Translations under genes and position numbers: made by a program
The notes under the pieces: model-generated
What the model saw: only the letters and a program-made list of their open reading frames with translations
The model's database searches: none
What the model was told of the DNA's origin: nothing
Shown: one piece after another, positions 21,836 through 35,153 of the stretch
How positions within the stretch are numbered: the first letter of the stretch is position 1
How the letters are laid out: each line of letters starts with the position of its first letter
Origin: Temnopleurus reevesii
Taxonomy: Eukaryota; Echinodermata; Echinoidea; Temnopleuroida; Temnopleuridae
Length of the DNA: 64,000 nucleotides
Direction: 5' to 3'
Assembly: GCA_036244855.1 (NCBI GenBank)
Contig: BQKZ01000494.1
Coordinates: 41,484 to 105,483, forward strand

Positions 21836-22944
21836 ACATAACAAATACATATAGATTAAATTAATAGCAAGTACAATAAAATTATAATATTGGAATATGT
21901 GTGCCTGTGGACGTGTGGTTGCGGATGTGTGTGTTTTAGAGGCCAGATAAAGAAACAATGAGCGGTCGTGAGATGTAATGGCGATGACAACAATACGATA
22001 GATGCCAAAATGACAATGAATGATTACGTCAGTGGTGAATCACTATAGCAATTCAATTCGCTGAACTAATTTAAGCAGAGCTACAGCACTTCTATTTCCA
22101 AGAAATTGTTATTTGTGAAAGACGTTGTTTATCCATCATAATTTTTTTTTAAATAATTAATCAGATGAGATGCTATTACAATTATGACACTTCCTGAAAT
22201 GATCAGGAAAACTTCCGAATAATAGAATTTGTAAATGGAATCAATGCACTCATTGGCTGTGTATGTTACTATTGATAGTGTAATTATTCATTAAAAATTG
22301 TAAGTTAATAATGTTAAATAGAGGTCTTGAAATCAAGAAAAAGAGATGACATACAAAATACTATATATACATATGGAACACGCTTAGAGCCCTTAGAGCC
22401 CTGTAGGGTGCACATAATGCACCTTTAGCCTAGAAATCTGTACCCTTAAGAGTGCTAGCTAAGATATATATCTCCACCATATAAGGGTACATTACTTAGG
22501 AGTGCGCTATTATACCACCTGCTGCAGCCTAATTTCCTTGTGTAAATGGCTCACAAATCCTAGAAAATCAACGATGCTGTAGAATGCTGAATAAACGGTC
22601 ATTTTGACGATAAGCAAGGTATTGCGTCATCATTTATTTTTTAAACCCAATTTCTCATATTCTACAAGGGAGACCGGTCCTATCCTGACGCGGAAAGGGA
22701 AGGTCGTCCATAACCCTAAGTGGTATTCTTATTGCGATGGCTTACAGAATTTGATATGTGCCCCGGGTCTCAGATTTCTAAAGGATAAGACGGATAGGTA
22801 AAGAGAAGGGAAAATCAGATATGAATTTGAATTGGAGTCGGGTATACATGGTATAGGTGCGGTGTCACGAACTCTCAGAGATAGGGGTCAAGAGCACCCA
22901 ATGGCGGGACGATTTTCGGCCAGAATCATGTTCTCACATACGAA

Positions 22945-23060
22945 GGAAAAATGTGCATGTTTTAGATGTGAAAGTTGCATTCTTCAGCAAAGCTCAAAAA
23001 GGTGCAATGTGTAACACTCTTTGGGGGTAACGTTTTACAATTTTGGGTGCAAAGTTGTAC
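22945..23060. repeat. AGGTGCAA dispersed repeat, copy 1
   Basis: Irregular repeats of AAAGGTGCAAT-like and AAAGTTGCA-like motifs. Similar clusters lie at 23875-23985, 45270-45385 and (inverted) 57785-57850. Nature unknown. Confidence 0.45.
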
Positions 23061-23675
23061 TTTTCATTCAGGTATATGCTCGTCAACAATCCAAACAGCA
23101 GTCTGCTCGGGGTCAATTTTTGTTGTTGCAATTTTCCCCGGAGACAGAACAACCTGGGCAACACTTATTTTAAGGGTGTTGTCCCATTTTTGATGAAGTT
23201 TGGGCGCGGAGTTTACCGCGCCAAATTTCGCCGAATTTCACCGGTTCCTGACAAGTTTCACACGCAGACAGAAATAGGCTTGATGTCTGATCGGTGGCCA
23301 AGCTGCCAGGTACATTCCTAATCAAGCAGTCACCGTCGGACAATGTAGGTAAAAATCAAAGGAGCTTGATCCAGTGCTGTCAAATATTTTCCTTTCAGCT
23401 ACAGGGCTATACAAAAAGACAGGCCACTGACATAAAATCGGCATGTCACCACCAAGGCCTTTTTAGCCCTCGTTACTTCGCCAACTGGTCGTTAGTCGAA
23501 GTCAAAAAGTGACCGACCAAGCTATACGAAACCGGTCGGTCGCCGTCCATTTTTCTCAATTTTTTAGATTAGTCTCACTATTTTTTGTTTGTTTCAAGAC
23601 GTTTGGCTTGAATAAAGCCAAGTCTATATCCCGGTGGGCAAGGGCTCGAGTCCCATTTTTACTTATTTTTCATAA

Positions 23676-23849
23676 AGGCCGCGACTCACATCTTTGCGTT
23701 TTTAGCTCACCGTTTCTGAAAATTACAAACGCTCCCCGAACGCACAGTCCACTGTATGACCTACGTCTTTGTGCGTCTAGGGAGATTTGTTATTTAAAAA
23801 AAACGCTGGACCGACGCAGGGTAAAAAACGTAAAGGCGTGTGTCGGCCT
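23676..23849. mobile_element. TAA-flanked MITE family D, copy 1
   Basis: Ends AGGCCGCGACTCACATCTTT and AAAGGCGTGTGTCGGCCT are inverted and flanked by TAA. Interior AACGCTCCCCGAACGCA is shared with 24555-24734. TAA flanks suggest a PIF/Harbinger-type source. Confidence 0.75.
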
Positions 23850-24076
23850 TAAGGTTACCATTACCTTATGTGCAATATTGTAACGCAAAGATGTTCCCAA
23901 TGTTGCACTTACTATTTTTGCACATTTGAAGATGCAAAATTGCAACTTTGCTCCTAATTTGTGCATGATTCTGGCCGTTATGGGTAATTGTGGTCAGGAC
24001 GACGGTATGTTGCACTGTATGTCTTTTTTTCATTAATATCCCCTTTCTCTTTTTATGATACTATTAGAATGATTCA

Positions 24077-24175
24077 TAAATTTATTATTTATTTATTTAT
24101 TTATTCATTGCAACATCTTTTTACAGGATAACATGTTCAAATAAAAACTGTTTTTCAACAAGGTCCTGCAGTACA
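24077..24175 (-). mobile_element. LINE-type tail, minus strand
   Basis: On the minus strand the sequence runs ACCTTGTTGAAAAACAG, then CCTGTAAAAAGATGTTGC and AATGAATAAATAAATAAAT. This resembles the end of a non-LTR element with a short tetranucleotide tail. No coding part is present. Confidence 0.4.
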
Positions 24176-24554
24176 TAAAATAAGTTACATACTACAATCA
24201 GAAATCAAAATGAATAATGTTATCCATGAATAATATAAATTTGAGAGCGTTATCTTTTACGATAAAAGTTATATATATAAGTACAATAATGCCTTCATAA
24301 TAATCTTACGAGGAATTATGATAAAGAGACACAGAGATAAAAAGCCTACTGGCAAATAGAAATTAATGTATGCATGAAACAGCGTTCTAATTACTTGATT
24401 AGTATTTTCAGCTAATCCGATGAGAACGCCTGCCCTTCCATTCCACATTCTGATAACCCGCAGAGCCTTCAAGGATGCAATAAATCATTATCAAAACTCT
24501 GCCATTTCGTCTCAACTTTCCAATATCCGATTTATTCTCTGCGTCAATATCATC

Positions 24555-24734
24555 GGGAGTCACACATTTGCGTTTTTTTTTTTTTTAATTATAATCGCTC
24601 CCCGAGCGCATAGTATACGCTGATCGGACGGTGAACGGACGTCGAATATATCAGTCTTTGTGCGTCCGGGGAGCGTTTCTAATTCTAAAAAAGTTGGGCC
24701 GACAGGCTAATAACGCAAAGGTGTAAGTCGGCCT
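24555..24734. mobile_element. MITE family D, copy 2
   Basis: Right end CAAAGGTGTAAGTCGGCCT followed by TTA. Interior ATCGCTCCCCGAGCGCA and GTGCGTCCGGGGAGCG match copy 1. The left end is decayed but GGGAGTCACACATTTGCG remains. Lies 0.7 kb from copy 1. Confidence 0.7.
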
Positions 24735-24739
24735 TTATA

Positions 24740-26370
24740 CATTCATAGAAAGTGCATTAATTGCTTTCTTTCTTTGATCGTCAGCAATGGCGAATCCAGG
24801 ATTTTGCATCAAGTGCAACATATACGCAATGACTTTCAGTTGCATCTCCATGAGAAGGGTTACGTGCCCCATACACCTCTTTAATATGGACAAAGGCATA
24901 TTGAAACTAATCATGGAATTGGACATTTCCCAGTCACTAATTAATTAACCATGGCAACTGAAACTAGTTTCCCTATGACTTGATTATTGATCTACTATCA
25001 TTCTTGATACTGGTTTAATATACAGGATGAAACGCTGTTACGTCGGTGCTATGTGCGTGGGGAGGAGCCTTCTAAAAGATATATTTATTCAGCTTTCATG
25101 GCCAGACGATAGTATTTGATAGAACAATATCTCTTAGAATTCCATAAGCTATCAAAATCAAAACAGTTTCACGTCAGTATTGGCTGTAATGATACCAACG
25201 TGTAGAATTACATTTAAACATTCAAGCAAAAAAAAAACATGATCTGATGGGATGTGTGAGGTAAATTTTGGACAATTTAGTCACGAGCTTTGCAAAATCG
25301 AGAATGATGCAATGGTTGTCAAGTTTGAAGGACTTTTTGTTATGTTCTGTATTACATAAAACAAACAATGGAAGTTGAACACGTAAACACGCAATACGTC
25401 AGTGAATTAAAGTGTCCAGAATTCCCAATTGCTCAGATTCCATTCCAAAAAGTCCAGCATGTCTAGTTCAGATGTGATGAAGAAGAAATTATAAATTCCC
25501 CCCTCCAGTGAAGTTAATCACTCAAGATTCTCCTATATAGCCATTTGAATCTACCCCTGCACTTTTATTTGCCTTGGATTGCTTTTAAGGGTGGGGGGGG
25601 GGGCGGCAAATTTTCTGTTAAGCCAAAAAAATGTATACATTACACTCTGCCTTTGAGCTGACAAGCAAAAAAAGTCCACAGCTTTTTCCCCCTTTTCCTT
25701 GATTTTTTTCCTTTCACAAACTTTACTGCGAAGCCCCAACCCTAAACCCCGACGTTCCGGTATATGGTTACAACATCATTCATTCATACATTACCCGCAC
25801 ATCGTTATTATTATCATGTAAACGGAATGATATTGAAGAGAACATGACAAAAGACCTATAGCAAATATTCTAACATTAATTACCGTCGGACCAATGGGTG
25901 AATCTAAGGACATGTTTCATTTTCCTTGGTTTTGATTTTGACTTCAGATTCGACATAATTGATAAAGTAAGTGGATCGGTGAATGGATTAAATGATAAAC
26001 CGTTCGGTCAATTTATTCTAATTATAGCAATACGATGACGAAAAATATTAGCTTAATTTTGTTTACGTGCGTCTAATTATGATCAAATTTACATGACGGT
26101 AATAGTCATTGCGCTTCCTTTCGCATAGAAATATGGGAAGCAGAGACTATCTTCACTGTTCCGTATTTTGTGTATGAACTTTGATAATTAATATTGTTAT
26201 TAATATAAGCATACTTTATCAAATAACGAATTATAATGTCAAATGTTAACTGATACAGGGCATGTTTACATATGTCAATCTTTCAGTTATACATATACGG
26301 TATATGCACGAATCAAAGTGAATCTCTTCTGGCCCGAGATCGACACCTAGAGCCGTTTTATAATCATGAT
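24740..26370. other. No gene seen
   Basis: A G-run element at 25590 followed by TTGCTTGTCAGCTC (complement at about 25655), a motif seen again near 34390, marks a dispersed G/C-run repeat. The rest is featureless. Confidence 0.5.
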
Positions 26371-26377
26371 CATAAAG

Positions 26378-26478
26378 ATGCTGATAATAATATCAATAAT
26401 AATGATAATAATAATAATAATGATAATAATAATAATAATGATAACAATACTACTACTACTACTAATAATAATATTATA
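26378..26478. repeat. AAT microsatellite next to the retrotransposon tail
   Basis: AATAATGATAAT-type triplets with an ACT block at 26450-26463. It lies just past the 3-prime end of the non-LTR element. A similar repeat (ATAATGATAATGATAATAAT) lies at the element's other edge near 28982-29010. Confidence 0.85.
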
Positions 26479-26519
26479 ATTGATAATGATTATTATTGTA
26501 TAATCATCATTTTGTTTGT

Positions 26520-28981
26520 TTGTTTGTTTTATTTCCGTCATAAAAGATAACACAACAAATACAAATAAAAAAAGGAAAATATACACAACATACAAAAGAA
26601 AGTAAAGATTATATATACATAATAAGATAATAACTTACAAGAATTACTCGATTAAAAAAACATGGCAAGCAGCAAAATTATAACATATATATGAATAAAA
26701 GAAGTTAAAAAGAAGAGATCGGAGAGAGACGGCTGGACAACCCAATATCAGCTGCACTGCAAACAAGTGCAGCTGGTCTTCCTTGGGGACCAGAAACAGA
26801 CAAATGAGAAAGAGGAACTAAGAGTCTAACAATACAAAGTTAAGCCAAAAACATCTTATCCTAAACAATCCCACAAACACTACCCCCACCCCCTGTGCAA
26901 ACGTAATTAAAAAGCAACATTAAAACAACAACTTACTGTAGGGTTATAGTAAAAAGGATATGGCTAAAAGGTGTCAGTAATTCCTTTTAGACTAAAACTA
27001 TGATATAAAACGATTATTATTTGATTTGCAAAAAACGAATTAGAGATTTTTTAAATGAGGCAAGCGTTGGGCAGTTTCGAATATGGATCGGGATTGAGTT
27101 ATGCAATTCTACACCTCTATAGACAAACGTACGTTTGCAACTGTTTGTACGTGGCTTTAGCAAGTATAGATTATTATTTCGTACATTGTAATGCTTTTCT
27201 CGATAGTAAATATTTTCCCTAAGGTAGCTTGGCGCTAAGTCATTCAGGATCTTATACATCATGATTTGAATATGAAGAGATTGGCGAGATTTCAATGTTT
27301 CCCAATGTAATAATTCGTGAATGGATGTTACAGAAAAGTGATGATGTGACTTTAATTTAAAAATAATCCTACCCGCTCTGTTTTGAAGTTTTTGCATTTG
27401 ACTAATTAGTTGTTCACTTGAGGATTGTAGTATAATGTCAGCATAATCTAGACGGGATAGAATAACAGTATTGTATATCAAACGTAAATTCTCTCTGTTT
27501 ACAAATTGTCGTAAACGACGAAGGAATGAAATCATGCGACCAACATTTTGACATAAATGCTTCACGTGTATGTCCCACTTAAGTTGTGCGTCAATATAAA
27601 GACCCAAATATTAAACATTATCAAATTGCTTGATAACATGCCCATCTATGCTCAAATCTAATCTACTGTGCCTGTTAATCATGTGACGATTCCCAATTAG
27701 CATGCTTACAATCTTATCATAATTCACTTTCAGTTTGTGTTGGCAGATCCATTTGTCGAGATGTTTAAGTTCATTATGCAATATTGATTGTACCCTATTT
27801 GGGTCCCTGTGCGAAACATATATAACATACAGTGTCATCAGCATACAGGTGAGTGCTACATGACTCGAATACAGAAAGAAGGTCATTTATGAATATAATG
27901 AACAACAAAGGTCCAATGATTGACCCTTGGGGCACACCTTGATCAATGGGCAATTCTTTAGAAATACAATTACCAATACATGTGACAATTTTTCGATATG
28001 TAAGGCAACTCTCAAACCATTTAAGCGCGACACCGTTAACTCCGATTCCAAGAAGAGTATTCAGGAGACACTTAACGTTAACCAAATCAAATGCCTTTTG
28101 TAAGTCAACAAAGACGGCACCCGTATAACATCCTTTATCCATCGCTTTTAGCCAAGCATCAGTGACCTTAATCAGTGCTGTCGAAGTTGAGTGCTTCGGA
28201 CGAAATCCCGATTGCTCTATTGAGAGTATCTTATTATTAGACAAATACTGACTTAATTGTTTTTGAACTATTCTCTCTAGAATCTTGGATACGCATGACA
28301 GAATAGAAATTGGTCGATAATTATTTGGAATCATTTTGTCACCTTTCTTATGCAATGGAATGATTTTAGCAATTTTCCAAATTTTGGGAAATGTTCCTGA
28401 CGTTATAGATTTATTGATCAAAGAGGTTAAAGGTTTAGCAATTATAGTTTGTGAAATGTTTAGGATGTTGACAGATATTCCATCAAGACCTGCAGATTTC
28501 TTATTTTTTAGTAATTGTATTTCTTTCAGAATTTCCTCTTCGGTAACTGTACATGTTTAAAAAGATAATTCACGTTTTTATCAATATGATTTGGATTGTC
28601 ATCCGCATCATCATCCGTATTAGACATCAGACCAGTCGCAACATTTGCAAAATGGTGATTGAATTGATTTGCCATACTCTGACGCTGACTAGGTGGAGGC
28701 TGAGATATTGAACCATTTTTTGGGAGAAGTGACGTTAAAACTTTCCAAGATTTACTGGCATTTTGTTTCATAGTTAAATTTTCAGTGTAATAGTTTCGTT
28801 TCGACTTCCTTATTTTCATGGTGACTCTATTTTTCAGTATACGATAGTCATTCCAGTCCATTTTTTCTTTAGTTATAATCGCCTTTCTTTTTGCTTTATC
28901 CCTTTCTTTCATAAGATTAAATAACTCATCAATTAGCCACGGAGATTTAATTGTTCTCACCCTTTTAGTCCTAAGAGGCAT
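26520..28981 (-). pseudogene. 5-prime-truncated non-LTR retrotransposon (reverse transcriptase part)
   Basis: Minus-strand frames read in order: a basic N-terminal piece (28981-28526), the reverse transcriptase (about 28550-27795) and a thumb/C-terminal part (27886-27017). Visible motifs are KSAGLDGIS, NNYRPISILSCVSKILERI, AVFVDLQKAFD, PIDQGVPQGSIIGPLLFI and LYADDTV (YADD at 27845-27834). Breaks are a frameshift near 28530-28570, another near 27815 and a stop at 27613-27611. The endonuclease half is missing. Downstream is a 3-prime untranslated part ending near GACGGAAATAAAAC and then AAAC repeats. Motif style and the tail suggest the CR1/L2/Jockey group. It is dead. Confidence 0.9.
26750..26774 (-). 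other. Hairpin in the 3-prime part of the non-LTR element
   Basis: AGCTGCACT, a 7-base loop, then AGTGCAGCT: a perfect 9-bp stem. It lies between the end of the reverse transcriptase frame and the element tail, where related elements carry structures read by their own reverse transcriptase. Confidence 0.6.
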
Positions 28982-29019
28982 AATAATGATAATGATAATA
29001 ATGATAATGACAGGTAAAG

Positions 29020-32000
29020 TGCGATATAATATTGCGACCAGGTTTAAGTTCCATGCACGGTACTAGTATTTAAGAGTGCAATATTTCTTTCTCGGTAGTC
29101 GTGCATGCGCTGATAGATCAATGCAAAATAATTCAATTTGAAACTAATCTAGTAACTAAGTTAATTAATATCGCTGAAACTTCTTAATTCTTTTTTGTTC
29201 GAACAAAAAGTTATTTTGTATATAATTCGCTCGAGCGAAGCTGTGTTCTTCTTTTTTTTCTTTTTACTCGGCTTAGCATTTTGCACGATTGTGTTTTCTA
29301 CATTCAAAACTCAACGCTTATCAAGATATATAGGACAAAAAAAGTACAATGTAATTATAAAGTTTGTCCTTTGAAAATTGCATTTAGATTTGTAGGGTTT
29401 CATCATCTCATGTTCATACTCGTGATATTTCAAAGTATAAAATTCATATTGATTCATTCTATATCTTGATTGATGAAGCCCATATTCGAATTGATATGAA
29501 AAATACAACTCCTAACTCGGAAAATGCAGATTGGCACTACGAAAATCTTCACTTGCGTAATATCGTCAAAATGAGAGAAGTCATTGGGGGAATTATAAAA
29601 GATGGATCACAGGGAATATTGAGGGTTTTTCAGGATTGTTATAAGCTGTTTTTATAGATAACATGAACAAAATATTTATGGAAAAATGAGGGGAAAATAT
29701 GTAGAAAGATGGAAAATCTTTAAATTTCCAATCAAATATGTTATTGGTGTCACCTCCTAGAACCATTCCCAGGTAATTCTTGGTAGATTATAAAAATACA
29801 TATTGCTACCCCGGGGATCTGAAATATAAGAAAAGTATATAATGTTTTCTCAGAGGTAAATCTTCCAGGGGATCGACCCAATCAAATCAGTTTAAAACTG
29901 GAGACTTGTTCATGACATCATTTTCCCTTGGAAAATACCATTTGCTTGTAACATATATATCCAGTGTCAGGGGATATTGATTTGTGAAAGTGACGAATAC
30001 AGTTTGATTAGTGCTATATCCATTGATACCAAAGAAAGGTCAGGATAATTACGATTGCAGGTGCATGAAAATTCGTTTGTTTGATGTCACAATGCTTACT
30101 ATAATTGAAACTTAAAATTTGAGTTGATCCTTATCTAAATGAACCGTCAGTTTCATCCGACAAAAGTATAAGATTAATTCTGCCGCAAAAAGGTTTAGGG
30201 AGTATAATCCATACAATATCATTTACTGGTATTTTATATGAATCAGATTAGAATTTATTTCAAATGTAAAAATACTAGAATGGAATATTTTCCGTATATT
30301 GACCTTTCAGAGTGTATTAAACCATTACAACGTGTAATTTACATCGATCAAATAGGTTTAGAATGAACAGCATAGCAGGATATGATCACAGTTTCCAATT
30401 TCATTGCGAGAGAAAGAGAGAACCAAAAAGAAAATGATTCTCAGCACATTCGAGATTTTCATAAAACACATTGATGTCGATAAAATGGTTAACCTTAATC
30501 TCTGACCGCATTGCGATCACAATCAATGTAGTAATTACATGAAGAATACATGTCAGTCTCGAAATCCATAATTAAAATCTTACCCATCTTTCCCATGAGA
30601 TTTTGGCATATTTGGACACCTGCTGACTTGATGCGCTCCGGAAATGTCCTACGTTTAAAATAGCATCAATTAATCGCTTTTATTGATTTCATTCTTGCCC
30701 CAAAATTGCACGACAGAGATACGAGACATTGACCCGAATTATGATATTATTCTCTTTTCTATTGTAATACTTAGTCTAGACCAGGCTAAAGCATATTTTT
30801 GTGCTTTTGACTTTAATCTGCCCCAAAACTAGACAGAGATTTCGAGTTTAGTAGAGTAACGGTCACTCGAGCAAGTTTGGAATATACATGAATATCGTAC
30901 ATTTGTATATATTAATCTTATTCATCCAATTCTTTTGTATAATGTAATTCCGTCAGTAGTCAAATTAATAATTTTACACTCGGGGTCGCAAAAGGTCTAA
31001 ACGAAAGTAGCCAACCAAAAAAAAACGCAAATGGAAATTAGTATTTATTATTCTGATGGTTGAATATACTCCAAACTTTCATACCAGCCCGCGGCTCGCA
31101 AAGTTATCTTCACTTTTTGTGAATCAAATGTTTTTAGTGTCTTGTAAAATATTGTAATCTTGAGAAAAGGTGACAAGATGATAAAAAGACAACACGTAAC
31201 TATGTGCACGTTGAAATGAGAAAATGCGAAATCGCATGCCAATTGAATCAAATCCAAACAACTATTTTGGTAATCAAGTTTTGATCTCAAAAACTCATTC
31301 AATTCTTTTCTTAATTGAATGATTTTACGCTAAGTTATTCTTTGGTTAAATCTAATGAATTATTGATGACGTAGCAGGGGAAAAGCTAAATAATCGTATA
31401 TTTCAGAATTTTTCGTTATAAGAACATTCAATAGGCATATATAATAATTTGGTGTTTTATCAAGAAAAATGTAAATATCTTGTTAGCATTCTGATAGCAT
31501 TCTATAAATCAACATCTAATGACAGCTACATCTCAGGACTATTTCAACACCATCATCGATCCTAGGATAAATCTTTATACAGAGGTCCAAGCAAACTCAA
31601 CGACACCAGGAGGAAGGAAGTCAACAAACGTGTAGAGATTTCTTTATACCCCTCCTGTCATGCGAAATCTTAGGAGAAAGAGAATGGACAAAATGAATAA
31701 CATCACATTAACATGTTTATTAAAATGACAGAGAACGTCCTTTCTTTGTCTCCTTGCAAGAGTCATTGTGAAATATTGAATGGGAAGCTGTTTACTTCAT
31801 CCACTTTTTTGTCCTTTTGATTTCAGAGTGTCGGCTATCCAACCCGCTCTACAATTCCATTTGGTATTGGACTCGGGGATAGTTTTTCACTCTTTAACTG
31901 TCCATCTGTATATGAACAAGAAGTTAATTCTAAAAACCCTCAATGGAAACGTATTTAGAGACTGCATGGACTTTTTCCTGTAGTGAAATTTTCTTTTTTT

Positions 32001-33830
32001 ATCATTGTTAATTTTCTAGGAATAGGGGCCGTTTTACTTGCCAACGTTCCCAATTTAGAACGACAAAACACACAACATAAAACCATTCCGAATTTAGTAA
32101 CGCAAAGACTGTCGTCATTAAAGTGTTGTCAAGCAAGGCCGAGTCTTTGACTTTGTTCTGAAACATAACTGGTTAAATGGGTACGGTGACCTATAGAAAC
32201 GTTGATTTAAAAATATCAGTCAATTACCGTAAAAAGGCATGACAGGGGCACGAGAAAGACACGTTAGGAATACATACCCACAAGTATGGATAATGTCAAT
32301 CTAAAGGCAAAACCTCCTATTGACATGTGTTGCAGTACAAGTTGAAAATATGGTTCTTACACATTCATAAATTCCCCAAAACTTCCTGAGTAAACACAAT
32401 TTCATATGTGCCGTTGTGATATTCTTGACATGGGGCAAAAGACAAACGTTTTACGTATTTTTATCTCATGACTAACACTTATTCACAATCTTTTCACATT
32501 ACAGAGTGTTTACCAGAATTTATCCACAAAAAGAGCAAGACGATCGATTTTCTATAGGTGCAGTACTCTCGGACAAGCTAGACCGGTGGAAATCCCGCAT
32601 GGGAAATCACAAATGTAGGTTAAACTGGAATTCGATATTGCAGCCGATTTCCTGTAAAACGGGCAGGAAAATTTGTGGCGAACATAAGTCATTTAGGAGC
32701 ATCCTGACGAATGATGCCTTCTCGAATTCTCTTGTGATATATCATTAGGTCAGGAGGGAAGGCACTTTTAAAAGATTTTATGTCATATTTGCAACATGAG
32801 GGCCATCTTCTCCCCCCGATAGATGTATGATGCAGACCCTCTACTCGCTTGCAACAGGCTAGAGCATGTTGGTTTGTCAGTATTATGAGGGAGAAATAAG
32901 TACTTCCATGTCCGGGAACATGTTTTGGTTGGATTTGACATTAAGGATTACTTGATGGTGGGGAAATGGGGGGGGGGGGGGGGTTTTTTAATTTTAATTA
33001 AAAAATATACCTTATCTAGTGACCCTCTTTGCATTTCTGAGTCCAAAATGTGAGTCGAACGATGCATTAAATGTTTACATTAAACCCACTTACTTATACA
33101 GGACCAAAATAGAAAAGTGCTATCCCATTGAAATGTGTTTTTTTTTAAATAATGAATGAAATAAATGAATCTCTGTCACAACTAAAAATTGTATCACACC
33201 GTCACTTTGACACATTTAGGTGTGTAATGATTGGCTCAACCTTCCTTGGGGTTTGGCAGGGGAGTTCAATGACCAAGAAGGATTTTTCTGTATGTACATC
33301 TATATCTAGGGACCAGTGGCATGTAACATAAAACAGGATTGTGATCAATCGCACACTTTAGCACATGCTTTTCCATAGACTTCAATCGTATGCTCAGCCA
33401 GATATCATCCTCAAACAAAATGATCCGCAATCTGTAAAAAGATGCCATTAAGATAATCGCCGAATTAAGGCATAAGAATCTAAACAGCATTACAGATAAA
33501 TGAAAAGTAATCGTTAACTACTAACTACTATCTTGATTATGTTTATGCTAATCAACGAAGAAAACCGCAAACATATATCACGAGGACATGTTTCAGAGCG
33601 TTTCTTATTTATTAAATGTTCTTCAACTGGTGCTCTATATAAGGGAAATAATTAATCACCTACAAAGGAATCATCTTAGCATCATGCCTGAAGGAAAGAA
33701 ACAAAAGCCATCACTATTTTTCTTATGTTCATACCTGACAATCTGGAAAGAACGAAGAAGTCATCAATCGTGTTAAGATCGTATCAAAACAAGAACAGGA
33801 GACTGTGAAATCGTATCCACCTGTTACTTG
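29020..33830. other. Long stretch without a recognised gene
   Basis: AT-rich, few repeats apart from the G run near 32969. 31500-32750 is more complex in base composition and could hold regulatory sequence, but nothing shows this directly. Confidence 0.5.
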
Positions 33831-33837
33831 CGTCTTA

Positions 33838-34010
33838 AGGCCCGGGCACACCAAACACGGCACGGCATAACGGCACGGTATTTCCACGCTATCTTGGTTG
33901 CTATTGGTCAGCGCGCTCCTCCGCGCAAAGGATGCTTCACAATTGGCCAATCGAGAAATCCCGTAAATATCGTGCCGTGATGCCGTGCCGTGTTTGGTGT
34001 GCCCGGGCCT
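33838..34010. mobile_element. TTA-flanked MITE family E
   Basis: Near-perfect inverted ends AGGCCCGGGCACACCAAACA and TGTTTGGTGTGCCCGGGCCT, flanked by TTA, continue inward as CGGCACGGCAT/ATGCCGTGCCG. The high match suggests recent activity. No coding capacity; 3-bp TTA suggests PIF/Harbinger. Confidence 0.85.
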
Positions 34011-34783
34011 TTAAGTTTCTGTAGAATAAACATGATTGAGCATAATGACGTACAATGGCCATGTTTTTATCCTTGTCACACTGGGTTGTGGCGGTAAATA
34101 TATTGCAATAAGATAAACCTTTATTTTGATTCATACAGAACTCATCTATCAAATTTCCTTTTTTTTTAATCGTTATGGCAGCAATGTGGGATACGAAGGT
34201 GTCCTCCGAGAGTGTCATTGCTTCATATTATTATCATCTCAACAAACACGCTCAAAATATCCACGTCAGTTTATACTTTCCATGATTACAATGCACGACG
34301 TTCGCAGAATTCAGAATTATTTTAAACATTTTTGAAGTAAAATGTCGCCAAATTTGAGGTGATGATCCGGTTTTTTTTTCTTTGCTTGCTTGCTTGTCAG
34401 CTCCGATTAGTCCCCCCCCCCCTCAAAAAAAAAAGAGGTTTCGGATGCTATACACGTTTTTAGCATCGCTGTCATATCGTTCGAGCTATCCCAAGCTAAG
34501 CAAAAAACGGAACACCTAAACAATCGTGTAGATGCAATTTTCCTGTTATTTCTTAAATACCAACCATGCAAACTTTATTAGTTGTGGGTGTCTGGGGCCA
34601 ATTGGATGAAAATGTATTAGCTATCCTCTTCTTGCGAAGACGTCATAACTTCTTGTGACAGCTTCTTAACATAGACACAAACGGTGATACTTTTATGTTA
34701 TAAGGATGGTACAAATAGTTAAGATGGCTTAGCAAGAAGAAGATAGCTATATAAGGCATGCAATCGGTCCGAGGTCGACATTA

Positions 34784-34916
34784 AGACCCCAGTCACATGG
34801 AAGCCCGGAAGCAGCACGATTCAACACGACTCTTTGTTCAGTTCACAGTTAGCTGCCTTCAAACAAAGATTCGTGTTTAATCGTGTTGCCTCCGGGGCCC
34901 TATGTGATTGGGGCCT
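34784..34916. mobile_element. MITE family F, copy 1
   Basis: Inverted ends AGACCCCAGTCACATGG and CTATGTGATTGGGGCCT. Interior ACGACTCTTTGTT and AACAAAGATTCGTGTT pair. TTA precedes the left end. Same family as 46946-47070. Confidence 0.75.
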
Positions 34917-34954
34917 AAGGCCTTAACCAGATTGTTTTTTCTTCATAAGAGCAC

Positions 34955-35153
34955 ATCTATAACCCGGCTATAGCAAGACTTTCATATGCATTTAAGGAAT
35001 TTCTACCTACAGGAACCAAATTCACCTCACCTGGGTTGAGAGCGGTACATTGGGGATACATTTCTAGTTGAAGGAAATGAAGGTCATGGTGGGATTCAGA
35101 CCGCCGACACTCTAGTTGAAAGTCGAGAGTTAGAACCACTACACCACGATGCC
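34955..35153 (-). mobile_element. tRNA-headed SINE, copy 2
   Basis: Minus-strand copy with the head TGGTGTAGTGGTTCTAACTC and a decayed B box (GGTCTGAATCC), followed by the same body (CTCAACCCAGGTGAGGTGAA) and GCTATAGCCGGGTTAT. It lacks the GCGCTATATAAAT tail of copy 3, so it is 3-prime truncated. Confidence 0.8.

Larger units (their letters stand above)
20530..22940. other. Intergenic repeats, no gene seen
   Basis: Contains ATG repeats, a TG-rich stretch at 21685-21735, the SINE tail, G-rich patches near 20925 and 21415-21490, and AT-rich sequence. Nothing looks coding. Confidence 0.55.
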
